In this document: in pieces, positions 21,416-32,500 of the stretch
Position numbering within the stretch: the first letter of the stretch is position 1
How the letters are laid out: each line of letters opens with the position of its first letter
Assembly (NCBI GenBank): GCA_004565275.1
Contig: SDOX01000016.1
Span: 797,989-861,988 of the forward strand
Source: Nannochloropsis salina CCMP1776
Lineage: Eukaryota > Sar > Eustigmatophyceae > Eustigmatales > Monodopsidaceae
Length of the DNA: 64,000 nucleotides
Direction: 5' to 3'
Notes under the pieces: generated by a model
The model's database searches: none
What the model was told of the DNA's origin: nothing
What the model saw: the letters and a program-made list of their open reading frames with translations, nothing else
Program-made: the position numbers and the translations under genes

Positions 21416-22477
21416 GGGAATAGGATTCTGTATCTGAGGCGTGTGTAAGAGAAAATTAACGAAGAAGATATCGATGACGGCGAAGTACGCCAAAAATAAA
21501 CACTGCTGCTACGTCCTACGAAAGAGGTAGAAATGAATCAAGAAAAAAGTGCGATCCAAAATCCGAGACCGCTTAGCCTCCTTCCTAACCTGCACTGACT
21601 CTGTCTCTCATCTACTGGGAAGCCCGCCTCGACTCATACATATACTGTGCACCACAAAATTCTATCACCTTGCTTGCTTACTCGAAACGATGCCCCTTCA
21701 CCACAGCAGCCTTGTCAAGACAGTAGATCAATCAAAGAGACATTCAGACCTTCAGGCTCCGGGTTGAGGCTCTTGGGATTAATTCACATGGATAATCGTC
21801 TGATTCTCGAGGTGCATCTCTCGTTTTTTTGTTGAAGTTCTTCAGCGATTCACATGTAGTCTTTTTGTCCCTTTCTTTTACATATTTTGTGCATTCATTT
21901 CCGGACAAAGATGGTCAATGACCACTTTATCTCATACGCTCATCACGTTTGCGGACAATGTTTCTATCCTAGCTTTACCGCCATTCGAGGACTTTGCTGG
22001 TGCCAGGCCCGTGACGAAAGTTTTGTTTGCGATGGAAATGCGACTGGGAGCATCGTGGTTTGGCGTCATTGAAATTGCGGAGAGGGAAGTTCAAACACTT
22101 GCATGCTAAAGCAATAAAGTGAAATGCAAAAAGATGCTATCGTGATGCGTCAATATCTTCCATCACAAAGGCCCTAGCTTTGAGGCAAGGTGGTACGTTC
22201 AGTGCCGCCGAGAGTCCACTGTCCTCAAGCATATGTAAACCGCACGCAAATATCCCAAACTACCGCCACCAGAAAACTGCACATTCCTGCAGTCTCGATC
22301 GTCGTTGCTGTCAAACATCGTCACCTATCACAATCCCAGGCTCGGTCATGAAACCAGCAGCTGAAGCGACGAGCGAGTCAAAGCCTCGCTCAGGTATGCG
22401 TTTTCTTCTTGTTTCCCCGTGAGGCTGCCTATCCCCTTCAATGCATCTGTGCCTTCCGTTCCTTGACTTCTACACCC
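21416..22477. other. Intergenic region (about 1.06 kb), nothing recognised
   Basis: Between the start of the MAPEG gene and the 3' end of the NAP1 gene, both on -. AT-richer than the flanks, with only short open frames lacking coding character. The exact NAP1 stop is uncertain, so its last exon could end at 22438. Confidence 0.45.
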
Positions 22478-24129
22478 TCACCGCCCTCCTCGTCGAGGCC
22501 GTCCTGGCTGACGCGGACGTCGCTGTGCAGGGACAGGGAGGCCCGCAGGAGACCCAGTCTGGGTTAGAAAGAACCCAAGTGCAACACTACCTTTACATAA
22601 GCCAAAAACACACAAACTCACACCACCAAAATCCAACCAGCCACGTCTTCTTACCTGTGGCGGGGACGGCTCGTCATCATCGCTACTCTCCGTGACGCTC
22701 TCATCTTCGTCGTCCTCCTCGCTCTCGCCCACGCTGTCCGCGTACTCGCTCTCATCCTCCTCCCCCTCCCCCAGGTACCACTTGATCGCCTCTGGCACAA
22801 TCTCCTCCCGCAGGATCGAGGCAACGGCGTAGTCGTAATCCAGCTGACAGCGACAGAAAGATGGTGCCAAAATTAGAGAAGGATGTTGGTACGCAGGACG
22901 CCTGAATGTCCGAGCCAATGCCGACAGATCCCTCTCTTCCCTCCCGTCTCACCTTGCCCATCAACTCTTCGTACTCCTCCTCCTCCACGTCCTCCGGGTC
23001 CTCAGGGATGTCCACCGCCTCGAACCAGTTGAAGAAACTTTCTTTCTTGATCTGCTTGACCACGACCCCGCCCCGGCTCTTCCCTTTGGGCTTCATCCTC
23101 TTCTCCTCCATGCATAGATTCTGCTTGGAGGAGACCCAGTGGATGGCGGTCCCGGCGCAGGCCTGCAAGATCGCCTCCTCATCGTCCATCAGGTTGGGCA
23201 CCTCGTAGGCTTTGGAAAGGACCGGGTTGGTGAAGTAGGGGTTGGGTTGGGCGAAATGGAAATGGAGGGAGAATCCGGCACCGTCCTCCTTGTCCACGCA
23301 CTCCACATCCCTCAGGTACTTCAAGGCCCCCACGTCCTCCTCCTGAACCATGCCCGCGATCAGTCGGTGGCTCATCAATGTCCGAAGCCAGAAATTGGGG
23401 ATGCCCTTCGGCGGGCTCGTTTCTCCCTCCTCCCCTTCCCCTGCTGCCGCCTCCACGGGCTTCTCGACCACCTGCCCATCCTCCTCTTTCACGTCTATGG
23501 CCCCTTTTAGCAAGGCTTGCCGCTTGCTCAGCAGTGGAGCTGTCAACAGTGCGTACTTCTTGACCAAGGCTTTGCGTTCCTCGTGGAAGGCGTCCATAAA
23601 CACCTCTCGCTCCTGCTGCAGTTTCTTCAAATATTCAATCCGAACCTAGACTCACGTGGATGGCAGGGAGAAGACAATCGCCCCGTTCTTAGCTGCGGGA
23701 CAGAGATAAGAATATCCATCTAATGCACATACTTGAAAATATCACGATAGAGGACTTAAACCCAACCAGGATTGCTCTTGCGAGGCTGGGCAACAAATAT
23801 TACACATAGTATCACGAATAAAGTTCGCAAAGCCCGCGGTCCGACCCGAATATTTCACACCACAAAATTTGCCATATGCCATGCCCAGCTTAAATGTTGA
23901 ATATGGCAGTATAATTTTTGCTCATTCATGTTTTTACCTGAACTTCCGGCGCAACCTCCTCCTCGCCCTCCTCTTCCGCCGCGCCTTGTGCGGCGTCTGC
24001 AAGGGCTTGCTGGAAGCCACTAAGGCTGGGGAAAGGACCAGTCACGCCCCCTTGTGGAGCAGTGAAAGAGAAAGTGGTGTTGGCAAACGGGCTTACATCC
24101 TCCGGTTTTTTGCTGGCTTCGTCGGCCAT
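22478..24129 (-). CDS. NAP1: Nucleosome assembly protein 1 (NAP1) histone chaperone
   Basis: Exons 24129-23938, 23645-22953 and 22843-22655 join in phase 0. A short fourth exon starts at 22558 and stops at 22478 in the phase-0 frame; its frame and end are uncertain. The protein is about 385 aa. After an acidic N-terminus (MADEASKKPEDVSPF), exon 2 opens with the long dimerisation helix (VRIEYLKKLQQEREVF ... HEERKALVKKY). The NAP core follows: IPNFWLRTLMSH, YLRDVECVD, FSLHFHFA-PNPYFTNPVLSKAY, KKESFFNWF, then exon 3 DYDYAVASILREEIVPEAIKWYLGEG and an acidic tail (GESEEDDEDE). All NAP1 landmarks are present. NAP1 shuttles H2A-H2B and assists nucleosome assembly. Confidence 0.92.
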
Positions 24130-24811
24130 GGCTGCTTCTGCTGTGTGACTGGCTGTGTAGAGTGCGCAGTGAGGAGATCAGTTTCTCGATTGACCAGGGT
24201 CATTCAGGGTAAAAATCATCAGCTCTTAATGTTTATTTAAAGTGACACAGTGGTCAAGTATTTAAAAGGCAATCTTTGCTCCTCGTGTCAACGGTGAGTG
24301 GGAGTATGTAAGTCCTTAAAAATCCTGAGGTCGAACACGACAATGTTCTTCAGACGATGACAACCTCCCCACCCCCACCGGGTGATAACTTTGTGAACTA
24401 CATTATTTTAATTTTTAAACTGTCTTGAACGACGAAATCTCTAAAGTACCATATATACAATGGCCTCAGCTAGATATGAATAGGCTTTGTTGTCAGCACG
24501 TGGTTTTTAATCCTGGCAGCCTTTACCCTGACCAAACGAGAATCGTAGGTAAGATTGACGTTTGCCTTAACCCTTCTACTTTGGAGCACGGCACATTTCC
24601 TACACGAATGTACCGACACTTCTGAGACAAAAATTAAAAAATTGGCTGACCACGTTCATTAATTCTTTTATTCGGGTTTGCTGCTGCTTGCAAAGCGATT
24701 CAGTTGACTTGTACAGTAGTTTTTGATTATTGATTACATAGTCTTTACAACATACTGTGCGTGAGTTTTTTGATCTATCAATGTCCACCAGCTCAAGGGA
24801 ATACGCTTGGT
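24130..24811. other. Intergenic region (682 bp), nothing recognised
   Basis: Between the NAP1 start and the 3' end of the coiled-coil gene (both -). AT-rich in its middle. No coding or repeat signal seen. Confidence 0.45.
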
Positions 24812-26558
24812 CTACTCTCTTAGACCCAAGCTCGCCAGTAACTCGTCGAGGCTCAAGCGGCTTCCTGTGCTGCTGCCCTTACTGCTCCATCTTATGGTCG
24901 CACCCTCCTCCTGGCTATTCTCACAGACCTCCAGGTCCGTGCTGCGACCCATATATACTCGGCCTTGATCCATGAGCACCGCTCTCTGTCCATTTCTGCC
25001 CCTGCTGTCTGCGAGAAACGGATTTTCCTCAGCCCTCTGCGCATGGGCTTGCGTGGCTTTTTTGGGGGGGTTCCATCTCTTTCGCCCTTCAGGCTGGTCG
25101 ACCCCACCGTTCACAGCACCTGCCTCCCCGCGACGGACTCCAGGCGGTAATGAGGACGACATGGACGACTTCCTGGACACGTTCACCCTGACAGGTAAGT
25201 CGTTCGTAGCAGATACGCGGGGGGATTGTCCCTGGCCCTGGAGCTTAGTGAGCGGGACAGGGACTGGGTGTCGACCCGACTGCCTTGTTCGGGGGGCAGC
25301 CAGGGTCTTCGTCTCTCTCTCGGTGGCCACGGAGGGGGTTGTGGCCGAGAGCTTGAAATAAGAGGCGGAGGATGCCTTTCCCTTCCCTCCAAAAGCTTTC
25401 CGCCTCGGAGCGGGGGGGGGGTCCCGCGTCCTCCGTCCCCCCCTCCGCCCCTCCCTCCTCCTTGTCCTCCTCCTCACTTTCCCCTTCATCCAACACGGTT
25501 ACGTCATTGTAATCAAATACGCGGTCGTCCTCTCCACTACTGTACTCCGTCGTTCCCAGTGCAAGTGGATGCGTGTTGACTGCGGCTTGCGAATTCTCGT
25601 CTTGAGGCTCCCCCCCGTCCTCGTCACTGCCATCCCACCGGAAAGGATCCCGATTATCTGAACCATCATCAATCTTATCCATGTCTCCCAGGCCTATCAT
25701 GTGCGAGGCGACTTTACTTGCTCCTCTTCCTGCCGCGTGTGCAGTGGCCTTTCGAACCGCGCTCCTTGGTCCCTTTTTGGGGGCCTCCGTGGTCGCGGTC
25801 TTGACTCCAGGTGCGTTCAACGCCTTGGTGGTGTGCGTCGAGAGGGCGTTCGGCATCGACGTGGATGCTACTGTGGAGGCACCAGCCGCTTCCCGTTGCA
25901 ATTTCAGCTCCATATTTTCGGCCGTTAGGGTTGTTACTTGAGCGTGCAAGGACTCCAGATTTTTCTGCATAAACAGCGCCAAATTGGTCAGTTGTTGAAT
26001 CTCGGTTGATTCGCGTTCTGCGCGGACTTCAAGAGACTGTGCACGCGATTCACTGTCTTGAAGCCTTTCCTTGTGCGCGGCGTTGATTTGACGCAAAGCC
26101 TCCTCCTTTTCCTGCCGAAGCTGAGCTATTTTTTCATTCCTTTCTTGCACGGCCTTCCGGTAAGCCCGGATGCGTTTGCTGTCGGTGTCGCCGCTGGCAC
26201 AATTGGGATCATCGGTCGTACTGATGCGGGAAAGCATGCGCTCGTCGTCTGGACGCTCTGGTTGCGCCTGAGAGTGGGATGGGGCAGACCGCCGCTGATG
26301 CCATCCTTCTTTCATAATGCGTAATTGCCCCACTTCCTCTTCCAACATCCGGTGCTGCGCTTCCAGCACACCAAATGCGTTTGAAATCTCCCGGAGCAAC
26401 GGTGCTTCGTGGGGAGGCAAATAAGCTGCCAACCTGGTGAGAATGAGTGCCAAATGCCCAAAGACGAGGCCCTGGGTTCGAGACACGTCCAAGTCAGGTG
26501 GAAGGGCCGGCATCAAGGTGGCTTTCCGTGGGCTCTGCGCCAGTTTATTTGTCTTCAT
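24812..26558 (-). CDS. Coiled-coil protein, unknown
   Basis: From the ATG at 26558 (MKTNKLAQSPRK) coding runs through a helical N-terminus (GLVFGHLALILTRLAAYLPP), a short coiled coil (NAFGVLEAQHRMLEEEVGQL) and a long one (RIRAYRKAVQERNEKIAQLR through TLTAENMELKLQREA). Ala/Thr-rich and acidic linkers (EDDRVFDYNDVTVLDEG) follow. Near 25430-25400 the coding-like frame changes. Downstream the better frame reads KAFGGKGKASSASYFKLSATT and ends in SLDELLASLGLRE at 24812. The switch coincides with a ten-base G run on the + strand (25412-25421), so a run-length error or tiny intron is likely. No domain is recognised. Such layouts are common in centrosome, basal-body and cytoskeletal linker proteins, but that is only a possibility. 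It shares a 404-bp divergent promoter region with the next gene. Confidence 0.6.
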
Positions 26559-26962
26559 GCCTGTCAAAAGTGGGAAGACAACGAGTCGGTGCCATGAGTC
26601 ACAGGTGCTCGAGGCACACTTGTTGTTCCAGGCTGGAACTTCCAGCCCATATAAGTACTACCACCGGAGGATGATGGTCGCTGGCTTCGCCCAAAATGTT
26701 TTGTGCTGTTACCGTACCCTGATGACCTGCGCGGGTCTCAATCGACAAAGACATGTCAAGCACGTACGTACATAGTTGTGAACCAGAAAATCGATGACAT
26801 TCCAGAACGTAGGAAGCACGGACTTTGCCCTGGAAAAGGATATGACAACCGCCTTGGAGACTTCAAAACCTCCTCTCCTCTTTAAAGGAAGCTTTTTTGC
26901 TTGATCTCTTTGATTTATTCCCCTCACCGCCATGACCTAACGTCTGTATCACCATCCCTAGC
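26559..26962. promoter_or_regulatory. Divergent intergenic (putative bidirectional promoter) region, 404 bp
   Basis: Separates the coiled-coil gene (-) from the 773-aa gene (+). The last bases before the + start are pyrimidine-rich (ctcctctttaaagg, tgatttattcccctcaccgcc). No defined element can be named. Confidence 0.3.
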
Positions 26963-29284
26963 ATGGCTATGGCCTGGAGAGCTCCATCTGACCCTTTGAG
27001 TCTCTATCTTGCTGCCGTGATGCCTGCGGAGGCACCCCAAAAGGACATGGACCCAGAATTTCAGCGTCGTTGCTCTGCCTCGACCTCTCATCCCAAAGAG
27101 GAAGACTATATGGAGAAGGAAAACGAAGTACCATCAATGCCATCAACCTCAAGGTCTGTCTCAGAGCACTCGCAGTGGTGGGCGACCATGCGTGGGCGCC
27201 TGGCTCGGCAAGGCATTACGGTCAGTGTCACCCCTCCTACCACATACAATGTCCGACCCCCGCCCGCATTTCTCTCACTGATAAAAGACGTCGAGCGCTT
27301 TCACACCGTCCTTCGAGAAATATTTCGGCTACTACATGGCTCTCTCGCCCTGCGCTGCGGGCGCGGCGTCTCAGTGCCCATGGTGCCAGTTGTATCCCTG
27401 CATTCAGCGGGCCTAGCGGAGGCCGACGCACAAAGGCATGCGCTGGTGCTGCCAAGCTTGCGGTTATCCGTGCTCAACGCCTTAAAGCGCGTCTCTCGGA
27501 TGCTAGTGAGGGCAGCAATGGACAACGGCAGGGAGGGTGAGGATGCTTTTGGATGGCATAGGGGATCCGCCACGACGGCCGTGGACCCCTTCAGGATACG
27601 GTCCTTCCCGGCCAAGACATTCCCCGAGGGCGAGGGCGAGCAAGAGCAGCAGATAAGGGGGGCGGAGGGTGCAGGGTGGGAAGCCGGGCCGGGCACGGCT
27701 GGGTGCAGCCTGTTGACCCTCCAGACGGCCCTGGAGGCCTGGAGCGTTGTGGTCGGGGAGGCGGTTCCCGGGCTTTGGTCGGTCTGTCAGCGCCAGGCAG
27801 GGAATAGAAAAGGGCAGGGGCTGCTTGGACGCAGTGAGGGAGACGCGAGGGTTGGCGGGGAAGAGGGGCGTGGAGACTGTGGGGAACGTGAACGCCGGCC
27901 CGAGGCCTGGGGGAATGTGCGGGCGGGGGCGGGAGCGGGAGGGAGGGAGGGGTCGACGGGCAGCGAGGATGGGAATAGGAAGAGGATGGAGGTAGAAGAA
28001 GACTTGGCGCGGCTCGAGGAGTGCATAGCAGTGCTTGAGGAGGAAAGAGCGAGCCTGATGGAGGCCTTTGGGCTGAGGCCGGATCGGGGGGGGGCGGAGG
28101 CAAGGGAGGCCATGGAGGAGGAGGAAGGGGAAGGGAAGGCCAAAGCAATGGATAGGGCATTTCCCTTCCCACCCTTTGCTCCATCCACTGGCCACGACGC
28201 CCTTGGCCCTCCTTCCCAGCCCATCACTCCCCCTTCAAGGGAAGTGACGGGGGAGGGGCAAAGTCGACGTACGCTCCTGCATCTTCTGCGCTCGGTCGGA
28301 CGTCAGCTCTCCTTGGATCGGGCAGCTGTCGAAACTTGTTTGGTCCGCACTTTCCATCAGCAATGTGCCCTGGTGGACGCGGTGCGCCTGATGGAGGAGG
28401 GGGCACGAGGACAGACAGAGGAGGAGGGAAGGGAGGAAGTAAAGAGGGCGCTGAAGCGGTTGCACGACATGTTGGTGGAGAGGGAGGACGCTGAGGATAT
28501 CACGAGTCAGGATGGGCGAATGAGCGTGGTAGAGATGGTGAAGGATGCGTGGAGGGTCTTGGAGGGTGGGAAGGGAGGGAGGGAGAGGGCGGCCGAGGAA
28601 GAGTGCGCGTCCGGAGCTGGTCTGAGAGAGGCAGGAGGCGTCGTAGAGGCAGGAGAGGAGGAAGCCGTAGAGATTGTCGAGCCGATCAAAAGAGAAATGG
28701 TCAGCTTCGAGAGTCTTGGGGCTGGGAGGGATGAGAGGGGACGGGAGGAGGCAGCGGGGGAAAGTATCGAGGAAGCGGCGTGGGAAGTGTACGAAGGCAT
28801 GGTGGAAACCGATCCACGGCTGAGTGGTGGGGATGGCACTCATGACTCAGGCGCACAGAAGTGGAGTGGGCAGGGTTTCCGAGGACGTCGAGGGTGCTCT
28901 GATAGAGTTGAGGGGCAAGATGCTTTGATGAAGGAGTTGAGCCGTGTCTTGCACGGACGGCGTCGAAGAGCAATGGAAACGCGAAGGGTGAAAATCAATG
29001 GAAAGTTAGTGGAGATGAGGGATGATCGGAGGTTGGTGGAGGAAACAAGGATGGAGGAAGGGAGGGGCCGAAGGAGAAGATCGATCCGAGGGGAGGAGCG
29101 CCAGAGGGGGCAGAGGGCACACAGTCCACGTCATGGTGTGACAGAAACCCGAAAAGTCTGTTTGAACGAGACCTTGCTTGCTGCAGTCGTGTTGGAACAG
29201 CAGGAGAAATATGGGAAAAGGGGAAGAGGCGTGGAGGTGCCCGAGCAAGTCTTTGATGGGATGGGGGAGGTAGACAGAGAGTGA
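26963..29284 (+). CDS. Unknown 773-aa protein, largely low-complexity
   Basis: One continuous frame from ATG 26963. Residues ~70-190 look folded: WWATMRGRLARQGITVSV, AFLSLIKDVERFHTVLREIF and the segment HALVLPSLRLSVLNALKRVS. The middle (230-400) is Gly/Glu/Arg-rich with a short helix (DLARLEECIAVLEEERASL). Residues ~430-480 (LLHLLRSVGRQLSLDRAAVE) and the basic C-terminus (METRRVKINGKLVEMRDD, then RKVCLNETLLAAVVLEQQEK) again look structured. The Trp/Leu pattern and codon use argue that it is expressed. I recognise no family. An intron removing part of the low-complexity middle cannot be ruled out. Confidence 0.55.
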   Translation: MAMAWRAPSDPLSLYLAAVMPAEAPQKDMDPEFQRRCSASTSHPKEEDYMEKENEVPSMPSTSRSVSEHSQWWATMRGRLARQGITVSVTPPTTYNVRPPPAFLSLIKDVERFHTVLREIFRLLHGSLALRCGRGVSVPMVPVVSLHSAGLAEADAQRHALVLPSLRLSVLNALKRVSRMLVRAAMDNGREGEDAFGWHRGSATTAVDPFRIRSFPAKTFPEGEGEQEQQIRGAEGAGWEAGPGTAGCSLLTLQTALEAWSVVVGEAVPGLWSVCQRQAGNRKGQGLLGRSEGDARVGGEEGRGDCGERERRPEAWGNVRAGAGAGGREGSTGSEDGNRKRMEVEEDLARLEECIAVLEEERASLMEAFGLRPDRGGAEAREAMEEEEGEGKAKAMDRAFPFPPFAPSTGHDALGPPSQPITPPSREVTGEGQSRRTLLHLLRSVGRQLSLDRAAVETCLVRTFHQQCALVDAVRLMEEGARGQTEEEGREEVKRALKRLHDMLVEREDAEDITSQDGRMSVVEMVKDAWRVLEGGKGGRERAAEEECASGAGLREAGGVVEAGEEEAVEIVEPIKREMVSFESLGAGRDERGREEAAGESIEEAAWEVYEGMVETDPRLSGGDGTHDSGAQKWSGQGFRGRRGCSDRVEGQDALMKELSRVLHGRRRRAMETRRVKINGKLVEMRDDRRLVEETRMEEGRGRRRRSIRGEERQRGQRAHSPRHGVTETRKVCLNETLLAAVVLEQQEKYGKRGRGVEVPEQVFDGMGEVDRE

Positions 29285-29570
29285 CAGCGCGAGTGGAGGA
29301 GCAAGACCATGTTAACGCAAATACGCGCTTGGGATAAGCGTGCAATGCAAGCCATGTGAATAAGCTGACCAACACCTTCCAATTCCATCTTTGTGGCCGC
29401 GTGCTTCAAGTTGGAACATATTTTTTTTCTTGGCACACCGGGCGATCCCCCCCCCACTCGCCATGTCTTCCATATATTATGATGTCAGCGACATGAGGTT
29501 GGGCGGAGCGGATTAAGAAGCACCACCATCCCAGTCGCGCCCGCAAGGGTGCAATGGTTAAGCAGTGGTC

Positions 29571-32500
29571 ATGAGCGCTTTCGGCGGTCATCGTGCTCGT
29601 GCACTGTTGTACAGCGCTGCTGGCACACTGGTCCTGCGTTCGATACTTCCTCTCCGCTACTCCCTCCGTTTCTCATCTCGAATTGTTCCACGAACTTCCT
29701 CGCCCGCCCTCTTCAATCCCTTCAGGGTCATGTCTCTGCCCCCTACCGGTGGCATTGACTGGCGTGTGCGAGGATGGGGATCTTTGCAAAAGTGGTCAAA
29801 CCATGTCCATCGCCCGGCTTCCCGTTTCCACGTCGCCTGTGCCCTGTGTCTGCAGGTCCTCCTCCTTTCTTCTTCCCAACCTTGTCTGGCGTACATTCGT
29901 CCGTCCCGGTGGCCTTCACGACGGGGAGATGCGACGCAAACACCGTCCGCAAACCCGCCTTCACGCTGGTATAGTAGCGCCAGCTGCAGTCGCCGCTCGA
30001 CCTGTCAGAGCGCGAGGAGCCCGGGGAGCTCCGATCATGACAAAAACGGTAGCCGCAAAGGCAGCAGCAAGAACCCTTCATCCTACGCCAGTTCTACCTC
30101 TCCTATGCGTCGTTCGGCATACTATTACAACAACTTGGACAAACTCAGCCACCGAGGGAAATCTTCGGGTCCCGGACGCGCCGTCAAGGATAACCTCCTC
30201 CCTACCTCCCAGGCCGCTCCCGCCTCTACCGCTGCTGTCGCCTCCACCTCGGCCCCCCGTCCACCCATCCACTTCGAGCTCACGAAAGGGGTGGCGGGAA
30301 GTCGCAAGACCCAACACGCTGTGTCCACGGCCTTCCAAGCGGGTAGTGCCGGGGCCATGAAAAACATCCTCTTCTTGGTGAAGGTGGGATCAAACGCGCA
30401 AGAGATACGCTCGCGCTTGGAGACCCAGATGGGCTTGGAGTTCAAGCGACACAAGCTCACGAACCATTTTGTGGCAAGGGACAACCGATCGCCCATGCCG
30501 GACGCGGAGGTCGTCGAAGGGGGGGGAAGAGGAAGGGGAAGAGGAAGGGGTGTGACGCGAAGGATCTCGGCCGGGGCCACGGCAAGCTATTGGGTCGCGT
30601 CCTTCGACGCCTTTGTGGACTGCCAGCTCCGGACGCACCTGTCCATGCAGGAAAAGCTGAAGACGCGCGGAGCGAACTTCGAATGGAAGCGAGATGCCTT
30701 GGTGCGGTTGATCCGGGCGGGTGCCCATGGAGGCTTTTGCCTGAAAGACGGGGCCCTGGCGGATTTCGTAGTGGTGGACGAGGTAGGGGGGAGGGTAGGA
30801 TATGGTCGTTGGGGTCGGAGGTGGAGCAGGGGTGGGGAGAGCGGAGGGAAGTAGACCGTGGCCTGACAGGGCCGCTTGGGGAGGTGTTTATCGGGGACTG
30901 AATGGTCTGTAAGACGATGTCTTATCCGGGAACGGAGTGGTGTAGAAAGAGGGAAAAGGAGGAACGTGGGCCGATGCTTTTCGTGTCAATCGTCGATTAA
31001 GGGTTGCGCTGGGGTTGACACAAACCGCCCTTCCTTCCAATTTCTTCCTTCTCCCCGTTGCATATCCCAGGCCCAAGACCTGCGGGAGGAAGACATGGAG
31101 ATCGTCAGCCGCCTGGTCGAGTCCGAGCACGCCCGGGACGGGGCGTTGCGGCGGGTCTTGGTCGTGGGGGACGTGGAACAGACCGTCTTCAGCGACGTGC
31201 TGACCGGGCGGGGCCAAGGCCATCCCATGGACTGTCTCCATCAGTGGATGCCGTCCGTCCCGGTCCACACCCGCCGCCTGGACATCAACTACCGATGCCC
31301 CCACGCCCACGTCTCCTTCAACAACCTGTCCGTGCCCCGCAACGCGACCCGGGGGGAGGGACTTGTCCGGCCTTCCCCGGAAATGGCGGAGCGTGCGGTC
31401 GGTGGACAAGACAAGCCGTACCTCTTCACGTATGTGCAGAGTTCCTCATCGGTCCAGAACTACGACGCCTACCGGACCGCCTGCAGGATCGCGGAGATCG
31501 TGTTGACCTTGCTCAGGACCATGGAGGGCTTGCGGTTGCGGGACATCGCCATCACCAGCCGGTAGGGCCCCGGGGGAGGGGAGCGAGTTCAAGGGTATAA
31601 ATTTCCACCCTCCAAAGTAGCCGAGTGCAAGGATCACCCTCTCACCTCCCCTCCCCTTCGTCCCTGCTTATCTACAGGTTTGTCAACGTGAACCTCATCC
31701 TCCTCCAGCTCGAAGACGTCCTGGAGAGGGCCTTGGCCGAGGCGGGGTACGCCCCTTCCGGCGGGTCGGGCTGCGTGCATCTCTTTCGAACCAAAGTCAC
31801 GGACCGGAAGTCCATCAATTGGGAGGAGGCAGGGGAGCGCCTGGTCATGGGGAGTTTGACGGCCTTTAAGGGGAAAGACTGGAGGGTCGTGATCCTCTTG
31901 GACTGCACGGAAGGGGTGCTGCCGAGCAAGAGCAGCGTGCACACGCAGAAGGAACTGGTGGACCGGTCGCTGTTCAACGTGGGCACCACGCGTTCCAAGG
32001 AGGTGCTTCTGATCGGCTTCGACGCCAAGGCCCCCTCCCGGTACCTCTCCCACGTGCACGAGAGGCTCCACGAGGGGGCTCAATTGGAATGGGAGGCGAG
32101 CACGATCGAGACGGCGGGGCCGTACGCGGCGATTTATGCGACCCGGAGGAACGATTCGAAGAGCCTGGCGGAAGGGGTGGTGGAATGGAAGGAGGGCCGG
32201 AACAGGACGGTGGACGTACCTTTCAAGTACTACTGGAGCGTGACGGACTCGACGGACGAGATCCAGACCGTGGACGACATGTTGCTGGGAGAGGAGGTCG
32301 GGGGGGAGGACGGGGCAGAGGAAGAGGAAGGCCCTTATGCCTGGAAGGGCTTTGACCGGTTCGGCACGCGGTTGTCCCCGCCTGCCTGGTTCAAGCAGGA
32401 CGAGACGGGGCGTTTGATCACGGGGGTCATGGGGGAGGCTTTGTTGGCGCGGGAACTCCACGTCAAAGGCCGCTTGTCCAAGCGGGCAGACGCGACGCTG

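Noticed and set aside
22438-22558. Acidic NAP1 C-terminus reading DVRVSQDGLDEEGGEGVEVK and stopping at 22438
   Set aside because: Attractive composition but out of phase with the clear donor at 22654; left as an unresolved alternative end.
25245-25400. Continuation of the coiled-coil protein to the stop at 25245
   Set aside because: Beyond the G10 run the alternative frame ending at 24812 has better coding character; kept only as an alternative.
29540-29650. Possible tRNA or SINE-like segment (A-box-like tggttaagcag, B-box-like gcgttcgatac)
   Set aside because: Box spacing and stems do not make a cloverleaf, and the segment overlaps the helicase gene start.
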